Shown here piece after piece: positions 18,943 to 27,092 of a stretch of DNA of 64,000 nucleotides. The stretch's first letter is position 1. Each line of letters starts with the position of its first letter. Source of the stretch: Sphingobium baderi. Its GTDB lineage: Bacteria; Pseudomonadota; Alphaproteobacteria; Sphingomonadales; Sphingomonadaceae. The notes beneath the pieces were generated by a model. It was given only the letters and a program-made list of their open reading frames with translations, searched no databases and was not told the origin of the DNA. The stretch covers positions 3,738,501-3,802,500 of the forward strand of contig NZ_CP013264.1 in the NCBI RefSeq assembly GCF_001456115.1, read 5' to 3'. A program made the position numbers and the translations under genes.

Positions 18943-20454
18943 TCAATCTCCGGCGCGGTTGTCGATCCGGGCAATTTCCTCATCCAGATCACGCAGTACT
19001 TCGGCCCGGATTTCATCCGACATCTTCATGGCGCGCGCAGCCTCCACCCGAGCCTTGATAAGGCCTGCCCGGGCCGCATTGCTGGCCTGCGCTTTGATCG
19101 CGGTTTCGCAGATACGGACGCGGATATGACGGCGGCCATCGGCGCCCACGGTTTCCCGATGACTGACGGTCTGATCGCCATCGCAGCCATTGCGAACATC
19201 GACATTGGGAATTCTGCGGCGGATGTCTGCCTCGCTCGGGATGGCATAAGCCTCCATCCCCGCATCGGAAACACGGGCGACAGGCGGAACCGGCGGCAAG
19301 GGGGGAACCGGCGGCACCATGTCAGCCGTGGGCGCCATTGGCGGGGGCGGCGCGACGGGGGCAAAAGGCACGGCGTGATGGGCCTGCGCTATGGCCGGCG
19401 CGGCGGGCGGCGCGTCCACCGCCTCCGGCGCATCGGCCGTTTGCATGGTCGCGGGTTCATCCGCATGGGCAGGCTGAGCGACCAGATCAGAAAGCCGCGT
19501 GAAATCGACGGTTTCCACCTGTTCCGTAATAGCTGACATCTGCCGCGCGGCCCGCCCGCCCGACGCCGTCAGGGCCAGTCCAGTGACCGTCGCCAGCCCC
19601 ACAAGGGCCATGCCCCAGCTGATCCGGCGGAGCGACATTTCATGGTTCGAGAGCATTTTCAGCCTCCCCTTCAAGGCAGCGATACGGGTGAGATGGCAGG
19701 CTCCGGCGAATTGACGCCCACCTGCCGCCTTCAGGATGGCGCGGCCATAGGCATGGGCCTGATCCTGACCGTAGAGCGCCAGCACGCGGGCGTCGCACGC
19801 CTGCTCCTGATCGGCGCGATAGGCCCGATAGGCGATCCATGCGACCGGATTGCACCAATGGATCGCCAGCAACAGCAGCGCGGCCATGTTCGCGGCCAGA
19901 TCACCATGGTCGTGATGCGCCCGTTCATGGGCGATCGCCATCGCCTGTTCCTCCGCGTCGAAGCGCAGTTCGAAATCGACCGGCAGCACGATATAAGGGC
20001 GCAACACACCAAAGGCGAGCGGACCGCCAGCCTGTGGGCTGGTGATGATCCGAATGCGCCTTTCCTGCTCGATCAGAGTCGCGCCCTCCAGCATATGCTG
20101 CCGAAAACGGATATAGCCGACCAACTGCAAGGCCAGGAAAGCGACCACGCCGCACAGCCAGACCGCGATTGCGATTTCCAGCCATGGAGCGCTGGATGGG
20201 GCGTTGGCTGGAGACGAAACGGATATAACGGTCATGAACTCGGGAATACCGGACTGATCGACGGCCGTCTGGAGCGGAGACGGCGCCGCGACCTGGCTGG
20301 GCAAGGTGGGCAACAGCATCCGCGCCAGCGGCAAAGCCCAGAGCCAATAGGCGACGCCCGCCCCTATCCACCGCGCGACCGGGCGGCGGACCATCATGAC
20401 CAGCGCCATCAGTAAAGTCGTGGCGATCAGGGTTTCAGCGAGCCAGATGCTCAT
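18943..20454 (-). CDS. M56 family (BlaR1/MecR1-like) membrane metallopeptidase
   Basis: The 503-residue product has N-terminal membrane segments (about 4-22, 28-50, 92-116), then the M56 peptidase with zinc motif HERAH at residues 176-180, and a fourth hydrophobic helix with LLLAIHWCNPVAW. After a further membrane helix near 280-300 comes a Pro/Ala-rich linker (VPPVPPLPPVPP) and a helical tail. The beta-lactam sensor domain of BlaR1 is absent, so it senses something else. In known systems this protease cleaves the BlaI repressor. Its start overlaps the blaI-like stop by four bases. Confidence 0.88.
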   Translation of the reverse strand: MSIWLAETLIATTLLMALVMMVRRPVARWIGAGVAYWLWALPLARMLLPTLPSQVAAPSPLQTAVDQSGIPEFMTVISVSSPANAPSSAPWLEIAIAVWLCGVVAFLALQLVGYIRFRQHMLEGATLIEQERRIRIITSPQAGGPLAFGVLRPYIVLPVDFELRFDAEEQAMAIAHERAHHDHGDLAANMAALLLLAIHWCNPVAWIAYRAYRADQEQACDARVLALYGQDQAHAYGRAILKAAGGRQFAGACHLTRIAALKGRLKMLSNHEMSLRRISWGMALVGLATVTGLALTASGGRAARQMSAITEQVETVDFTRLSDLVAQPAHADEPATMQTADAPEAVDAPPAAPAIAQAHHAVPFAPVAPPPPMAPTADMVPPVPPLPPVPPVARVSDAGMEAYAIPSEADIRRRIPNVDVRNGCDGDQTVSHRETVGADGRRHIRVRICETAIKAQASNAARAGLIKARVEAARAMKMSDEIRAEVLRDLDEEIARIDNRAGD

Positions 20455-20825
20455 GATTTCAGCCCCTTCAATATGCCTTCCAGTTCCGCGATGTCATCCG
20501 CCGTCAACTGGTCCTGCTGGGCAAGCTGGGCTACGAGCGGCGATATACGGCCGCCGAACAGGCGTTTGACCAGCCGCCCGGATTCGCTCGCGACATAATC
20601 CTCCCGCGCGACCATGGGGCGATAGAGAAAGCGGCGCCCGTCCTGATCAGCGGCGATGATGTCCTTCGCCATCAGGCGGGAAAGCAGCGTCTTGACCGTT
20701 TGCACGCTCCAGCCGCGATCCGCCGTCACCCGGCCGGCAACGTCGGCGGCGGTGAGTGGCGCCCGCTGCCACAAAGCCTCCATCACCACCAGTTCGGCTT
20801 CGCTGATCTTTTCACTGACAGCCAT
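20451..20825 (-). CDS. BlaI/MecI/CopY family transcriptional repressor
   Basis: This 124-residue winged-helix protein has the family pattern ISEAELVVMEALWQRAPL, VQTVKTLLSRLMAKDII and RRFLYRPMVAREDYV, followed by a dimerisation helix. BlaI proteins repress their own operon until cleaved by the partner M56 protease. ATG 20825 is chosen because upstream sequence is the operator. It is coupled to the M56 gene. No beta-lactamase gene is adjacent, so the regulated target may be elsewhere. Confidence 0.92.
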   Translation of the reverse strand: MAVSEKISEAELVVMEALWQRAPLTAADVAGRVTADRGWSVQTVKTLLSRLMAKDIIAADQDGRRFLYRPMVAREDYVASESGRLVKRLFGGRISPLVAQLAQQDQLTADDIAELEGILKGLKS

Positions 20826-20851
20826 GATGCGTTTCGAGTCCCGAGTCCTCA

Positions 20852-20886
20852 ACTACGTCTGTAATCGCATTGACTACAGACGTAGT
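20852..20886. promoter_or_regulatory. Probable BlaI operator and promoter
   Basis: ACTACGTCTGTA at 20852-20863 is perfectly inverted as TACAGACGTAGT at 20875-20886. Each half resembles the TACA-NN-TGTA box of BlaI repressors. The site begins 27 bases upstream of the blaI ATG. Confidence 0.75.
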
Positions 20887-21011
20887 CAATAGGCTGGCCA
20901 AGGATGGAATACGCCCATCACGTCCGAACCTGTCGATATATTTTACATCCGCTTCCATCGACGCGAAAGCGTTAACCTTTGAAAGGGCGCTTTTCTGCCA
21001 GCCTATAGCTC

Positions 21012-21027
21012 TGGCACGGCGCTTGCT
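21012..21027 (+). promoter_or_regulatory. Consensus sigma-54 promoter, no gene downstream
   Basis: TGGCACG, four bases, TTGCT: an exact match to the -24/-12 consensus with correct spacing. It points away from blaI into a region with no plus-strand gene. The 353-base gap 20826-21178 otherwise contains the BlaI operator, a strong hairpin (21061-21093) and the grxD terminator. Confidence 0.5.
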
Positions 21028-21060
21028 TCCTGTCAGGCGTTCCCGACCGTTTAACTACTC

Positions 21061-21093
21061 GGGGGACGCAGGCCGGTCTCCGCCGCGTCCCCC
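21061..21093 (+). ncRNA. Candidate small RNA hairpin downstream of sigma-54 site
   Basis: GGGGGACGC at 21061-21069 pairs perfectly with GCGTCCCCC at 21085-21093. It begins about 25 bases after the expected start of transcription from the sigma-54 site. Only a short pyrimidine stretch (TCTTTCCTTCC) follows, so it is either a weak terminator or the body of a small RNA. No open frame of note lies here. Confidence 0.3.
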
Positions 21094-21125
21094 ACCCGGT
21101 CTTTCCTTCCCGGCAATGGCGCACG

Positions 21126-21156
21126 AAAAAGGCGGCCCGAAGCGCCGGACCGCCTT
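21126..21156 (-). terminator. Terminator after grxD
   Basis: On the minus strand AAGGCGGTCC and GGGCCGCCTT form a stem closed by GGCGCTTC and followed by TTTTT. It lies 23 bases after the grxD stop and ends the leu-bolA-grx gene run. Confidence 0.8.
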
Positions 21157-21178
21157 CCGAAATTCCCGTAAGGTCGCT

Positions 21179-21511
21179 TCAGCTGGCCAGAGCGACGCCC
21201 TGATCCGTCATCAGCTGGTGCAGCTCGCCCGCTTCATACATTTCCATCATGATGTCGCTGCCACCGACAAATTCGCCCTTCACATAAAGCTGGGGGATAG
21301 TCGGCCAATCGGAAAAGCTCTTGATGCCTTGCCGGATCGACTGATCTTGCAACACGTCGACACTTTCATAAGCTACGCCGAGATGTTCCAATATGGCGAT
21401 GGCGCGGCTGGAAAAGCCGCATTGCGGGAAAAGCGGCGTGCCCTTCATGAAGAGCACCACGTCATTGCCATTGACGATCTCGGCAATCCGCTGCTGCGCG
21501 ACGTCGGTCAT
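21179..21511 (-). CDS. grxD: Monothiol glutaredoxin, Grx4 family
   Basis: This 110-residue protein carries the CGFS active site (PQCGFSSRA) that binds a bridging [2Fe-2S] cluster with glutathione. VVLFMKGTPLFPQ, SDWPTIPQLYVKGEFVGGSDI and MMEMYEAGEL complete the fold. Such proteins store and transfer Fe-S clusters and pair with BolA, whose gene lies 61 bases upstream. The function as a Grx4-BolA module is well known. Confidence 0.96.
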   Translation of the reverse strand: MTDVAQQRIAEIVNGNDVVLFMKGTPLFPQCGFSSRAIAILEHLGVAYESVDVLQDQSIRQGIKSFSDWPTIPQLYVKGEFVGGSDIMMEMYEAGELHQLMTDQGVALAS

Positions 21512-21572
21512 CTATTGAGTCCATTCCTGTCTGGCGCCATCATCGTGCAGGCGCGAACATTATTCCTGCCGC

Positions 21573-21806
21573 TTAGTTGGGAACGGCAGTGGTCAGTTGC
21601 AAGGCGTGGAGGACGCCGCCCATCCGGCCGCCCAGCGCGGCATAGACGGCGCGCTGTTGTGCGACGCGTGTCAGGCCGCGAAAACTTTCGGATACCACGC
21701 GGGCGGAATAATGATCGCCGTCGCCGGCCAGATCGGTGATCTCCACCTGCGCGTCCGGGATCGCGGCCCGGATCATGTCGGCTATTTCATCGGCGGCCAT
21801 CGGCAT
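21573..21806 (-). CDS. BolA family protein
   Basis: This 77-residue protein has the BolA fold: IRAAIPDAQVEITDLAGDGDHY, SARVVSESFRGLTRVAQQR and VYAALGGRMGGVLHALQL, including the conserved C-terminal histidine that can ligate the Fe-S cluster with monothiol glutaredoxin. It sits directly upstream of grxD and downstream of DUF1476, so it probably acts with GrxD in iron-sulfur trafficking. Confidence 0.94.
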   Translation of the reverse strand: MPMAADEIADMIRAAIPDAQVEITDLAGDGDHYSARVVSESFRGLTRVAQQRAVYAALGGRMGGVLHALQLTTAVPN

Positions 21807-21829
21807 GGCGGCTTCCCCGTTCCTGCAGC

Positions 21830-22153
21830 TTACTGGGCTTCGATGAACTGGCGGCGAGCGATCACCTGCTGTTCTTCCAACGCGGTACGCACAGACGCTT
21901 CATCAATGTCGACGCCCGCCTGCGTCATGTCGCCCAGAAGCTTGCGGATCACATCCTCGTCGCCCGCTTCCTCGAAATCCGCCTGCACAACGGCCTTGGC
22001 ATAGGCGTCGGTCTCTTCCGGCGTCAGGCCCATTCTGGCGGCCGCCCATTCACCGACGAGGCGGTTGCGGCGCGCCTGAATGCGGAATTGCATTTCCGCG
22101 TCATGCGCGAACATATTTTCAAAAGCCCGTTCGCGATCGTCAAAAGTGGTCAT
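21830..22153 (-). CDS. DUF1476 protein, ATPase inhibitor zeta-subunit homologue
   Basis: The 107-residue sequence begins MTTFDDRERAFENMFAHD and continues EMQFRIQARRNRLVGEWAA, the DUF1476 signature. In Paracoccus this family (zeta subunit) inhibits the F1 ATPase through its N-terminal segment. The same role is likely but not shown. All-helical prediction fits. It lies in the leuD-bolA interval, same strand, 23 bases before bolA. Confidence 0.9.
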   Translation of the reverse strand: MTTFDDRERAFENMFAHDAEMQFRIQARRNRLVGEWAAARMGLTPEETDAYAKAVVQADFEEAGDEDVIRKLLGDMTQAGVDIDEASVRTALEEQQVIARRQFIEAQ

Positions 22154-22210
22154 GCTATGCCCTGTTCAAAAGCTCGTTGGTCATCTTCGCAGATATGCCG
22201 GACCGCGCGC

Positions 22211-22804
22211 TTAGGCAACGGTCGGAACGAGCCAGGGCTTTTCGGCCGCAAGCCTGTCCTCATAACGGTCGATTTCGCTCCTGTTATCCAGCGTCAGACC
22301 GATTTCATCCAGACCACCCAGCAGGCAATGCTTGCGAAAAGGATCGATCTCGAACGCGAAACGATCCTGGAACCGCGTCGTCACCGTCTGATGTTCCAGA
22401 TCCACATGGATCGGATCGCTCTTCGCGACCTCCATCAGCCGGTCGATCGCTTCCTGCGGCAGAACCACGGTCAGTATGCCGTTCTTGAAGGCGTTGCCCG
22501 AAAAAATGTCCGAAAAGCTGGGCGCGATCACGACCTTGATGCCAAGGTCCGCCAACGCCCATGCCGCATGTTCGCGGCTCGACCCGCAGCCGAAATTGTC
22601 GCCCGCGATCAGAATCGGGCTGCCCGCATATTCCGGATCGTCGAAGACGTTGCCCGGTTCCTTCCGCAGCACTTCGAACGCGCCCTTGCCAAGCCCGGTG
22701 CGGCTGATCGTCTTGAGCCAATGCGCGGGGATGACGATGTCGGTGTCGACATTCTTCATGCCGAACGGATAGGCCCGGCCTTCGACTTCAGTCAGTTTTT
22801 CCAT
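22211..22804 (-). CDS. leuD: 3-isopropylmalate dehydratase small subunit
   Basis: LeuD pairs with LeuC to isomerise 2- to 3-isopropylmalate in leucine synthesis. The 197-residue product has [37 protein letters not shown] and [17 protein letters not shown], all diagnostic. The start is ATG 22804, whose A is shared with the stop of a 37-codon gene upstream (TGATG). The long open frame extending to 22957 is excluded because it runs through that gene in another phase. Confidence 0.95.
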   Translation of the reverse strand: MEKLTEVEGRAYPFGMKNVDTDIVIPAHWLKTISRTGLGKGAFEVLRKEPGNVFDDPEYAGSPILIAGDNFGCGSSREHAAWALADLGIKVVIAPSFSDIFSGNAFKNGILTVVLPQEAIDRLMEVAKSDPIHVDLEHQTVTTRFQDRFAFEIDPFRKHCLLGGLDEIGLTLDNRSEIDRYEDRLAAEKPWLVPTVA

Positions 22805-22917
22805 CAGCGAACCTGTTTCGTCTCCGTAGCGGGGCCATCTTCGGCACGACCCAACGTCGCCGCCATGGCGGCGCTCGCCAGTGCGCCCAGCGTAAGCAAC
22901 CAGAATATCTTCTTCAT
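22804..22917 (-). CDS. Small membrane or secreted protein between leuC and leuD
   Basis: The 37-residue product starts [18 protein letters not shown] and ends with a polar tail. Residues 4-20 are hydrophobic after two lysines, like a signal peptide or a single membrane helix. The ATG overlaps the leuC stop (ATGA) and the stop overlaps the leuD start (TGATG). Such double coupling strongly suggests a real translated gene. Function is unknown; it may simply carry ribosomes from leuC to leuD. Confidence 0.72.
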   Translation of the reverse strand: MKKIFWLLTLGALASAAMAATLGRAEDGPATETKQVR

Positions 22918-24365
22918 GCGACCGCCCCTTCCTTATTATCCAACAGTTCGCGCACATCGGTCAGGCGGCCCGTTACTGCCGCCGCCGCCGCCATGGCCGG
23001 CGAGACGAGATGCGTGCGCGATCCCGGTCCCTGCCGCCCCATGAAATTGCGGTTGCTGGTCGACGCGCAGCGCTCGCCCGCGGGCACCTTGTCCGGGTTC
23101 ATGCCCAGACAGGCCGAGCAGCCCGGCTCGCGCCATTCGAAGCCCGCTTCCTTGAAGATGCGGTCCAGCCCTTCGGCCTCCGCCTGCAACTTCACCAAGC
23201 CGGAGCCAGGAACGACCATCGCCTGCTTGATGCCGCTGGCGACATGACGACCCTTGAGCAGAGCGGCGGCAGCGCGCAGATCCTCGATCCGGCTATTGGT
23301 GCAACTGCCGATGAAGATATGCTCGACCGGCACGTCCTGCATCCGCTGCCCCGGCGTCAGCCCCATATAATCGAGCGACTTCTGCGCGGCGGCGCGCTTG
23401 GAGGCATCGGCGAAGCTTTCCGGGTCCGGCACCACCCCCGTCACGGCCACCACGTCTTCGGGACTGGTGCCCCAGGTGACATTGGGCACGATGTCGGCGG
23501 CGTCGATCACCACCACCTTGTCGAACACTGCGCCTTCGTCAGTCTTGAGCGTCTTCCACCAGGCTAAGGCGGCGTCCCATGCTTCGCCTTTCGGAGCCAT
23601 CGGGCGGCCCTTCAAATAAGCGAAAGTCTTTTCGTCCGGCGCGAACAGGCCGGATCGCGCGCCGGCCTCGATCGACATGTTGGCAACCGTCAGCCGTCCC
23701 TCGATAGACATGTCGCGGAACACCGAGCCACGATATTCCATGACATAGCCGGTGCCGCCCGCCGTACCGATATGCTGGCAGATGGCGAGCGCCACATCTT
23801 TGGGCGTGACGCCAAAGCCCAGTTCGCCGTCGATACGGACTTCCATCGTCTTCGATTGTTTGAGCAGCAGCGTCTGCGTGGCAAGCACATGCTCCACCTC
23901 GCTGGTGCCGATGCCAAAGGCCAGCGCCCCCAGCGCACCGTGCGAACTGGTGTGGCTGTCACCGCATACCAGCGTGGTGCCCGGCAGCGTGAAACCCTGT
24001 TCCGGCCCGACGACATGGACGATGCCTTGCTGCGGATCGGTATCGCCGAACAGGCGCACGCCGAATTCGGGCGCATTGCGCTCCAGCGCGGCCAGTTGCT
24101 GCGCGCTTTGCGGGTCCGCGATCGGGATGCGGTTGCCGGCGGCATCTCGACGCGGCGTAGTGGGCAGGTTATGATCCGGCACCGCCAGCGTCAGGTCGGG
24201 ACGGCGCACTTTGCGCCCGGCAAGGCGTAGCCCCTCGAACGCCTGAGGACTCGTCACCTCGTGCACAAGGTGGCGGTCGATATAGATCAGACAGGTTCCA
24301 TCGGGACGGCGTTCGATGACGTGGGAGTCCCAGATTTTTTCGTAGAGAGTGCTCGGCTTGACCAT
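22914..24365 (-). CDS. leuC: 3-isopropylmalate dehydratase large subunit
   Basis: LeuC is the aconitase-like [4Fe-4S] subunit of isopropylmalate isomerase. The 483-residue product shows [29 protein letters not shown], the cluster-ligand regions [14 protein letters not shown] and [13 protein letters not shown], and [15 protein letters not shown] 24365 is preceded by GGGGGAAG at good spacing; the GTG two codons earlier has none. The 89 bases between it and the upstream glutathione transferase gene presumably hold the leu promoter. Confidence 0.96.
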   Translation of the reverse strand: MVKPSTLYEKIWDSHVIERRPDGTCLIYIDRHLVHEVTSPQAFEGLRLAGRKVRRPDLTLAVPDHNLPTTPRRDAAGNRIPIADPQSAQQLAALERNAPEFGVRLFGDTDPQQGIVHVVGPEQGFTLPGTTLVCGDSHTSSHGALGALAFGIGTSEVEHVLATQTLLLKQSKTMEVRIDGELGFGVTPKDVALAICQHIGTAGGTGYVMEYRGSVFRDMSIEGRLTVANMSIEAGARSGLFAPDEKTFAYLKGRPMAPKGEAWDAALAWWKTLKTDEGAVFDKVVVIDAADIVPNVTWGTSPEDVVAVTGVVPDPESFADASKRAAAQKSLDYMGLTPGQRMQDVPVEHIFIGSCTNSRIEDLRAAAALLKGRHVASGIKQAMVVPGSGLVKLQAEAEGLDRIFKEAGFEWREPGCSACLGMNPDKVPAGERCASTSNRNFMGRQGPGSRTHLVSPAMAAAAAVTGRLTDVRELLDNKEGAVA

Positions 24366-24454
24366 GATCACTTCCCCCTAGACCTGTCAGGCGCGGGACG
24401 AAAGAGGAAATGGAGCCTGAATCGGCTGTTTCACCGCATCGTCAAGCAAGAAAG

Positions 24455-25141
24455 TTATATGGCGCGATGGTCCGCGACAACCCGGCCAGCCGCGGCGACT
24501 TCCGCTTCGTGGCTTTCCTCGCGCCATGTTTCCGCCAGAGCAGCAGCTTCCCACTCGCGCATGGCCGGAAGCCCCAGCATATGATCTACCCAGCCCCGCG
24601 CCACCGGCCCGATGTCCAGTCCATAAGTCCGCACGCGAAAAGCCACGGGCGCGTAGAAGGCATCGGCGGCGGTAAATGCCGAACCGGCCAGGAAAGGACC
24701 GCCAAAGCGCGCCAACCCCTCCTCCAACAATTCCCGCAGGCGCGCGATGTCGCGATTGAGCGCGGGCGATGGCATGTGCAATTCCACGCGGATGCCGACA
24801 TTCATCGTGCAATCCTGACGCAGGGCGCCAAAGCCGCTGTGCATTTCCGCTACGGCGCATTGCGCCCATGCGCGGACGGCTTCTTCCTGCGGCCAGACAG
24901 CGGGATGGCGGTCGCCGAGATAGAGCGCGATGCCCAGCGAATCCCAGACGGTCCGATCGCCATCGACAAGGACGGGCACCTGTCCGGTCGGCGAAAAATC
25001 GCGGAAGGCCGCATAGTTGCTGACCTGCGTGAAAGGCTCGATCCGGTCGGCGAATGGTATGTCCAGCGCCTTCATCAACACCCATGGCCGAAGCGACCAG
25101 CTCGAATAATTGCGATTCGCGGTGATGAGCGTGAAGGGCAT
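24455..25141 (-). CDS. Glutathione S-transferase family protein
   Basis: The 228-residue product has the thioredoxin-like N-terminal domain (ITANRNYSSWSLRPWVLMK, PTGQVPVLVDGDRTVWDSLGI with the glutathione-binding cis-proline) and an all-helical C-terminal domain (about 90-215; FLAGSAFTAADAFYAP). The catalytic residue is probably the Ser in NYSSWSLRP. Substrate unknown. The open frame continues upstream through the aceA terminator; ATG 25141 gives the normal N-terminus. Confidence 0.9.
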   Translation of the reverse strand: MPFTLITANRNYSSWSLRPWVLMKALDIPFADRIEPFTQVSNYAAFRDFSPTGQVPVLVDGDRTVWDSLGIALYLGDRHPAVWPQEEAVRAWAQCAVAEMHSGFGALRQDCTMNVGIRVELHMPSPALNRDIARLRELLEEGLARFGGPFLAGSAFTAADAFYAPVAFRVRTYGLDIGPVARGWVDHMLGLPAMREWEAAALAETWREESHEAEVAAAGRVVADHRAI

Positions 25142-25245
25142 GGGCCAGCCTTTCCATGGAGCGATCCGGCATGACGATACAGCGTCGCTTCTGGCCGTAA
25201 AAGTCGGAACGGCGCATAAGTTTCGCAAGGCCATTTCACGGGACG

Positions 25246-25280
25246 GCAAAAAGACGACCCGGAGCAGGAGCACTCCGGGC
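25246..25280 (-). terminator. Terminator after aceA
   Basis: CCCGGAG at 25258-25264 pairs with CTCCGGG at 25273-25279. On the minus strand the stem is followed by TCGTCTTTTT. It separates aceA from the glutathione transferase gene. Confidence 0.78.
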
Positions 25281-25359
25281 CGCCAGTCCTTCCTTATCGC
25301 AAGGCGCATGGGACACCCCCTGCGACATGGTTCTCACGGCGCCAGCCGCGAAACCCTTT

Positions 25360-26952
25360 CTATGCGGCGAACTGGTTCATGGTGTTGCGGACGCCGCCCG
25401 CTTTCAACGCGGCTTCGCCGGCGAAATATTCCTTGTGATCGTCGCCGATGTCGGAACCCGACATATTCTGATGCTTCACGCAGGCGATGCCCTGGCGGAT
25501 TTCCTTACGCTGAACCCCCGCGACATAACCCAGCATACCCGCATCGCCGAAATAGTCCTTGGCCAGATTGTCGGTGCTGAGCGCCGCCGTGTGATAAGTC
25601 GGCAGCGTGATGAGGTGATGGAAGATGCCAGCCCGCGCAGCCGCATCCTTCTGGAAGGTGCGGATCTTCTCATCGGCCTCGACGGCGAGGTCAGTCGCGT
25701 CATAGTCTGCGCTCATCAATTTTGCACGGTCATAGGCTGACACATCCTTGCCCTCCACCTGCCAGCGGTCGAATATCTGCTGGCGGAAGTTCAGCGTCCA
25801 GTTGAAACTGGGCGAATTATTATAGACCAGCTTCGCGTTGGGGATGACTTCGCGGATGCGGTCGACCATGCTCGCGATCTGTTCGACATGCGGCTTCTCC
25901 GTTTCGATCCACAGCAGGTCCGCGCCGTTCCGGAGCGAAGTGATGCAATCGAGGACGCAGCGATCCTCGCCCGTGCCGGAGCGGAACTGATAGAGGTTCG
26001 ACGGCAGGCGCTTTGGACGCAACAGCTTGCCGTCGCGGCTGATGATGACATCGCCATTACCGATCCCGTTCAGGTCGACCTCATCGCAGTCGAGAAAGCT
26101 GTTATACTGATCGCCAAGGTCGCCCGGCTCGCGGCTATAGGCGATCTGCTTGGTGAGCCCCGCGCCCAGCGAGTCCGTGCGGGCGACGATGATGCCGTCG
26201 TCCACGCCCAGTTCCAGAAAGGCATAGCGGCAGGCGCGGATCTTCGCCAGGAAGTCCTCATGCGGGACCGTGACCTTGCCGTCCTGATGGCCGCATTGCT
26301 TTTCGTCGGACACCTGATTTTCGATCTGGAGCGCGCAGGCGCCCGCCTCGATCATCTTCTTGGCGAGGAGGTAGGTCGCCTCGGCATTGCCGAAGCCCGC
26401 GTCGATGTCCGCGATGATCGGCACGACATGGGTTTCATGATTGTCAATGGCATGCGTGAGGCGCTGGATTTCGACCTCGTTGCCGGTTTCGCGGGCCTTG
26501 TCGAGATCACGGAACAGGAGGCTGAGCTCGCGCGCGTCGGCCTGGCGCAGGAAAGTGTAGAGTTCTTCGATCAGCGCGGGAACGCTGGTCTTTTCATGCA
26601 TCGACTGGTCGGGCAGCGGGCCGAATTCGGACCGCAGCGCAGCGATCATCCAGCCGGAGAGATAGAGATATTTGCCCTTGGTCGATCCGAAATGCTTCTT
26701 GATCGAGATGAGCTTCTGCTGCCCGATGAAACCATGCCAGCAGCCGAGCGACTGGGTATAGGCTGCCGGATCGGCGTCATAGGCCGCCATGTCGCGGCGC
26801 ATGATCGCGGCGGTGGCGCGCGCAATGTCAAGGCCGGTGTGGAAGCGGTTCTGAAGGCGCATCCGGGCGACGGATTCGGGTGCGATGCCGTCCCAATGAG
26901 CTTGCCCGCCGATCAGCGTGCCGGCTTTCGCGATTTCCTGCTGGTAGGTCAT
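25360..26952 (-). CDS. aceA: Isocitrate lyase
   Basis: Isocitrate lyase splits isocitrate into glyoxylate and succinate for growth on acetate or fatty acids. The catalytic cysteine lies in EKQCGHQDGK. IIADIDAGFGNAEATYLLAK, ALQIENQVSD and VARTDSLGAGL are the metal- and substrate-binding segments. At 530 residues it belongs to the longer isocitrate lyase subgroup. Start ATG 26952 (MTYQQEIAKAG). It faces an ScfR/RamB-type regulator across 140 bases containing a palindrome, pointing to acetate- or propionate-responsive control. Malate synthase is not in the window. Confidence 0.96.
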   Translation of the reverse strand: MTYQQEIAKAGTLIGGQAHWDGIAPESVARMRLQNRFHTGLDIARATAAIMRRDMAAYDADPAAYTQSLGCWHGFIGQQKLISIKKHFGSTKGKYLYLSGWMIAALRSEFGPLPDQSMHEKTSVPALIEELYTFLRQADARELSLLFRDLDKARETGNEVEIQRLTHAIDNHETHVVPIIADIDAGFGNAEATYLLAKKMIEAGACALQIENQVSDEKQCGHQDGKVTVPHEDFLAKIRACRYAFLELGVDDGIIVARTDSLGAGLTKQIAYSREPGDLGDQYNSFLDCDEVDLNGIGNGDVIISRDGKLLRPKRLPSNLYQFRSGTGEDRCVLDCITSLRNGADLLWIETEKPHVEQIASMVDRIREVIPNAKLVYNNSPSFNWTLNFRQQIFDRWQVEGKDVSAYDRAKLMSADYDATDLAVEADEKIRTFQKDAAARAGIFHHLITLPTYHTAALSTDNLAKDYFGDAGMLGYVAGVQRKEIRQGIACVKHQNMSGSDIGDDHKEYFAGEAALKAGGVRNTMNQFAA

Positions 26953-27039
26953 GAGCGTCAATTCCGTAAAAAAGAGAACTGGCGCCGGTTTAGGGGGGCG
27001 GGATCTGTCCGGCACTCTCTTTGAAGTTCAGTTGTCGAT

Positions 27040-27070
27040 CTTTACAAAAATCTGGTGTAAAGTTGTAAAG
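27040..27070. promoter_or_regulatory. Probable operator between aceA and its regulator
   Basis: CTTTACA at 27040-27046 is inverted as TGTAAAG at 27056-27062, and TGTAAAG recurs at 27064-27070. The motif lies 23 bases upstream of the regulator ATG and about 90 bases from that of aceA. Its TTTGTAAA-type core recalls RamB-like sites, but that comparison is from memory. Confidence 0.6.
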
Positions 27071-27092
27071 CCTGCACAGGAGCATTCTTCAG

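Noticed and set aside
20870..21739. 289-codon plus-strand frame downstream of the sigma-54 site
   Set aside because: It crosses a terminator and runs antisense to grxD and bolA; composition changes abruptly and no start signal is present.
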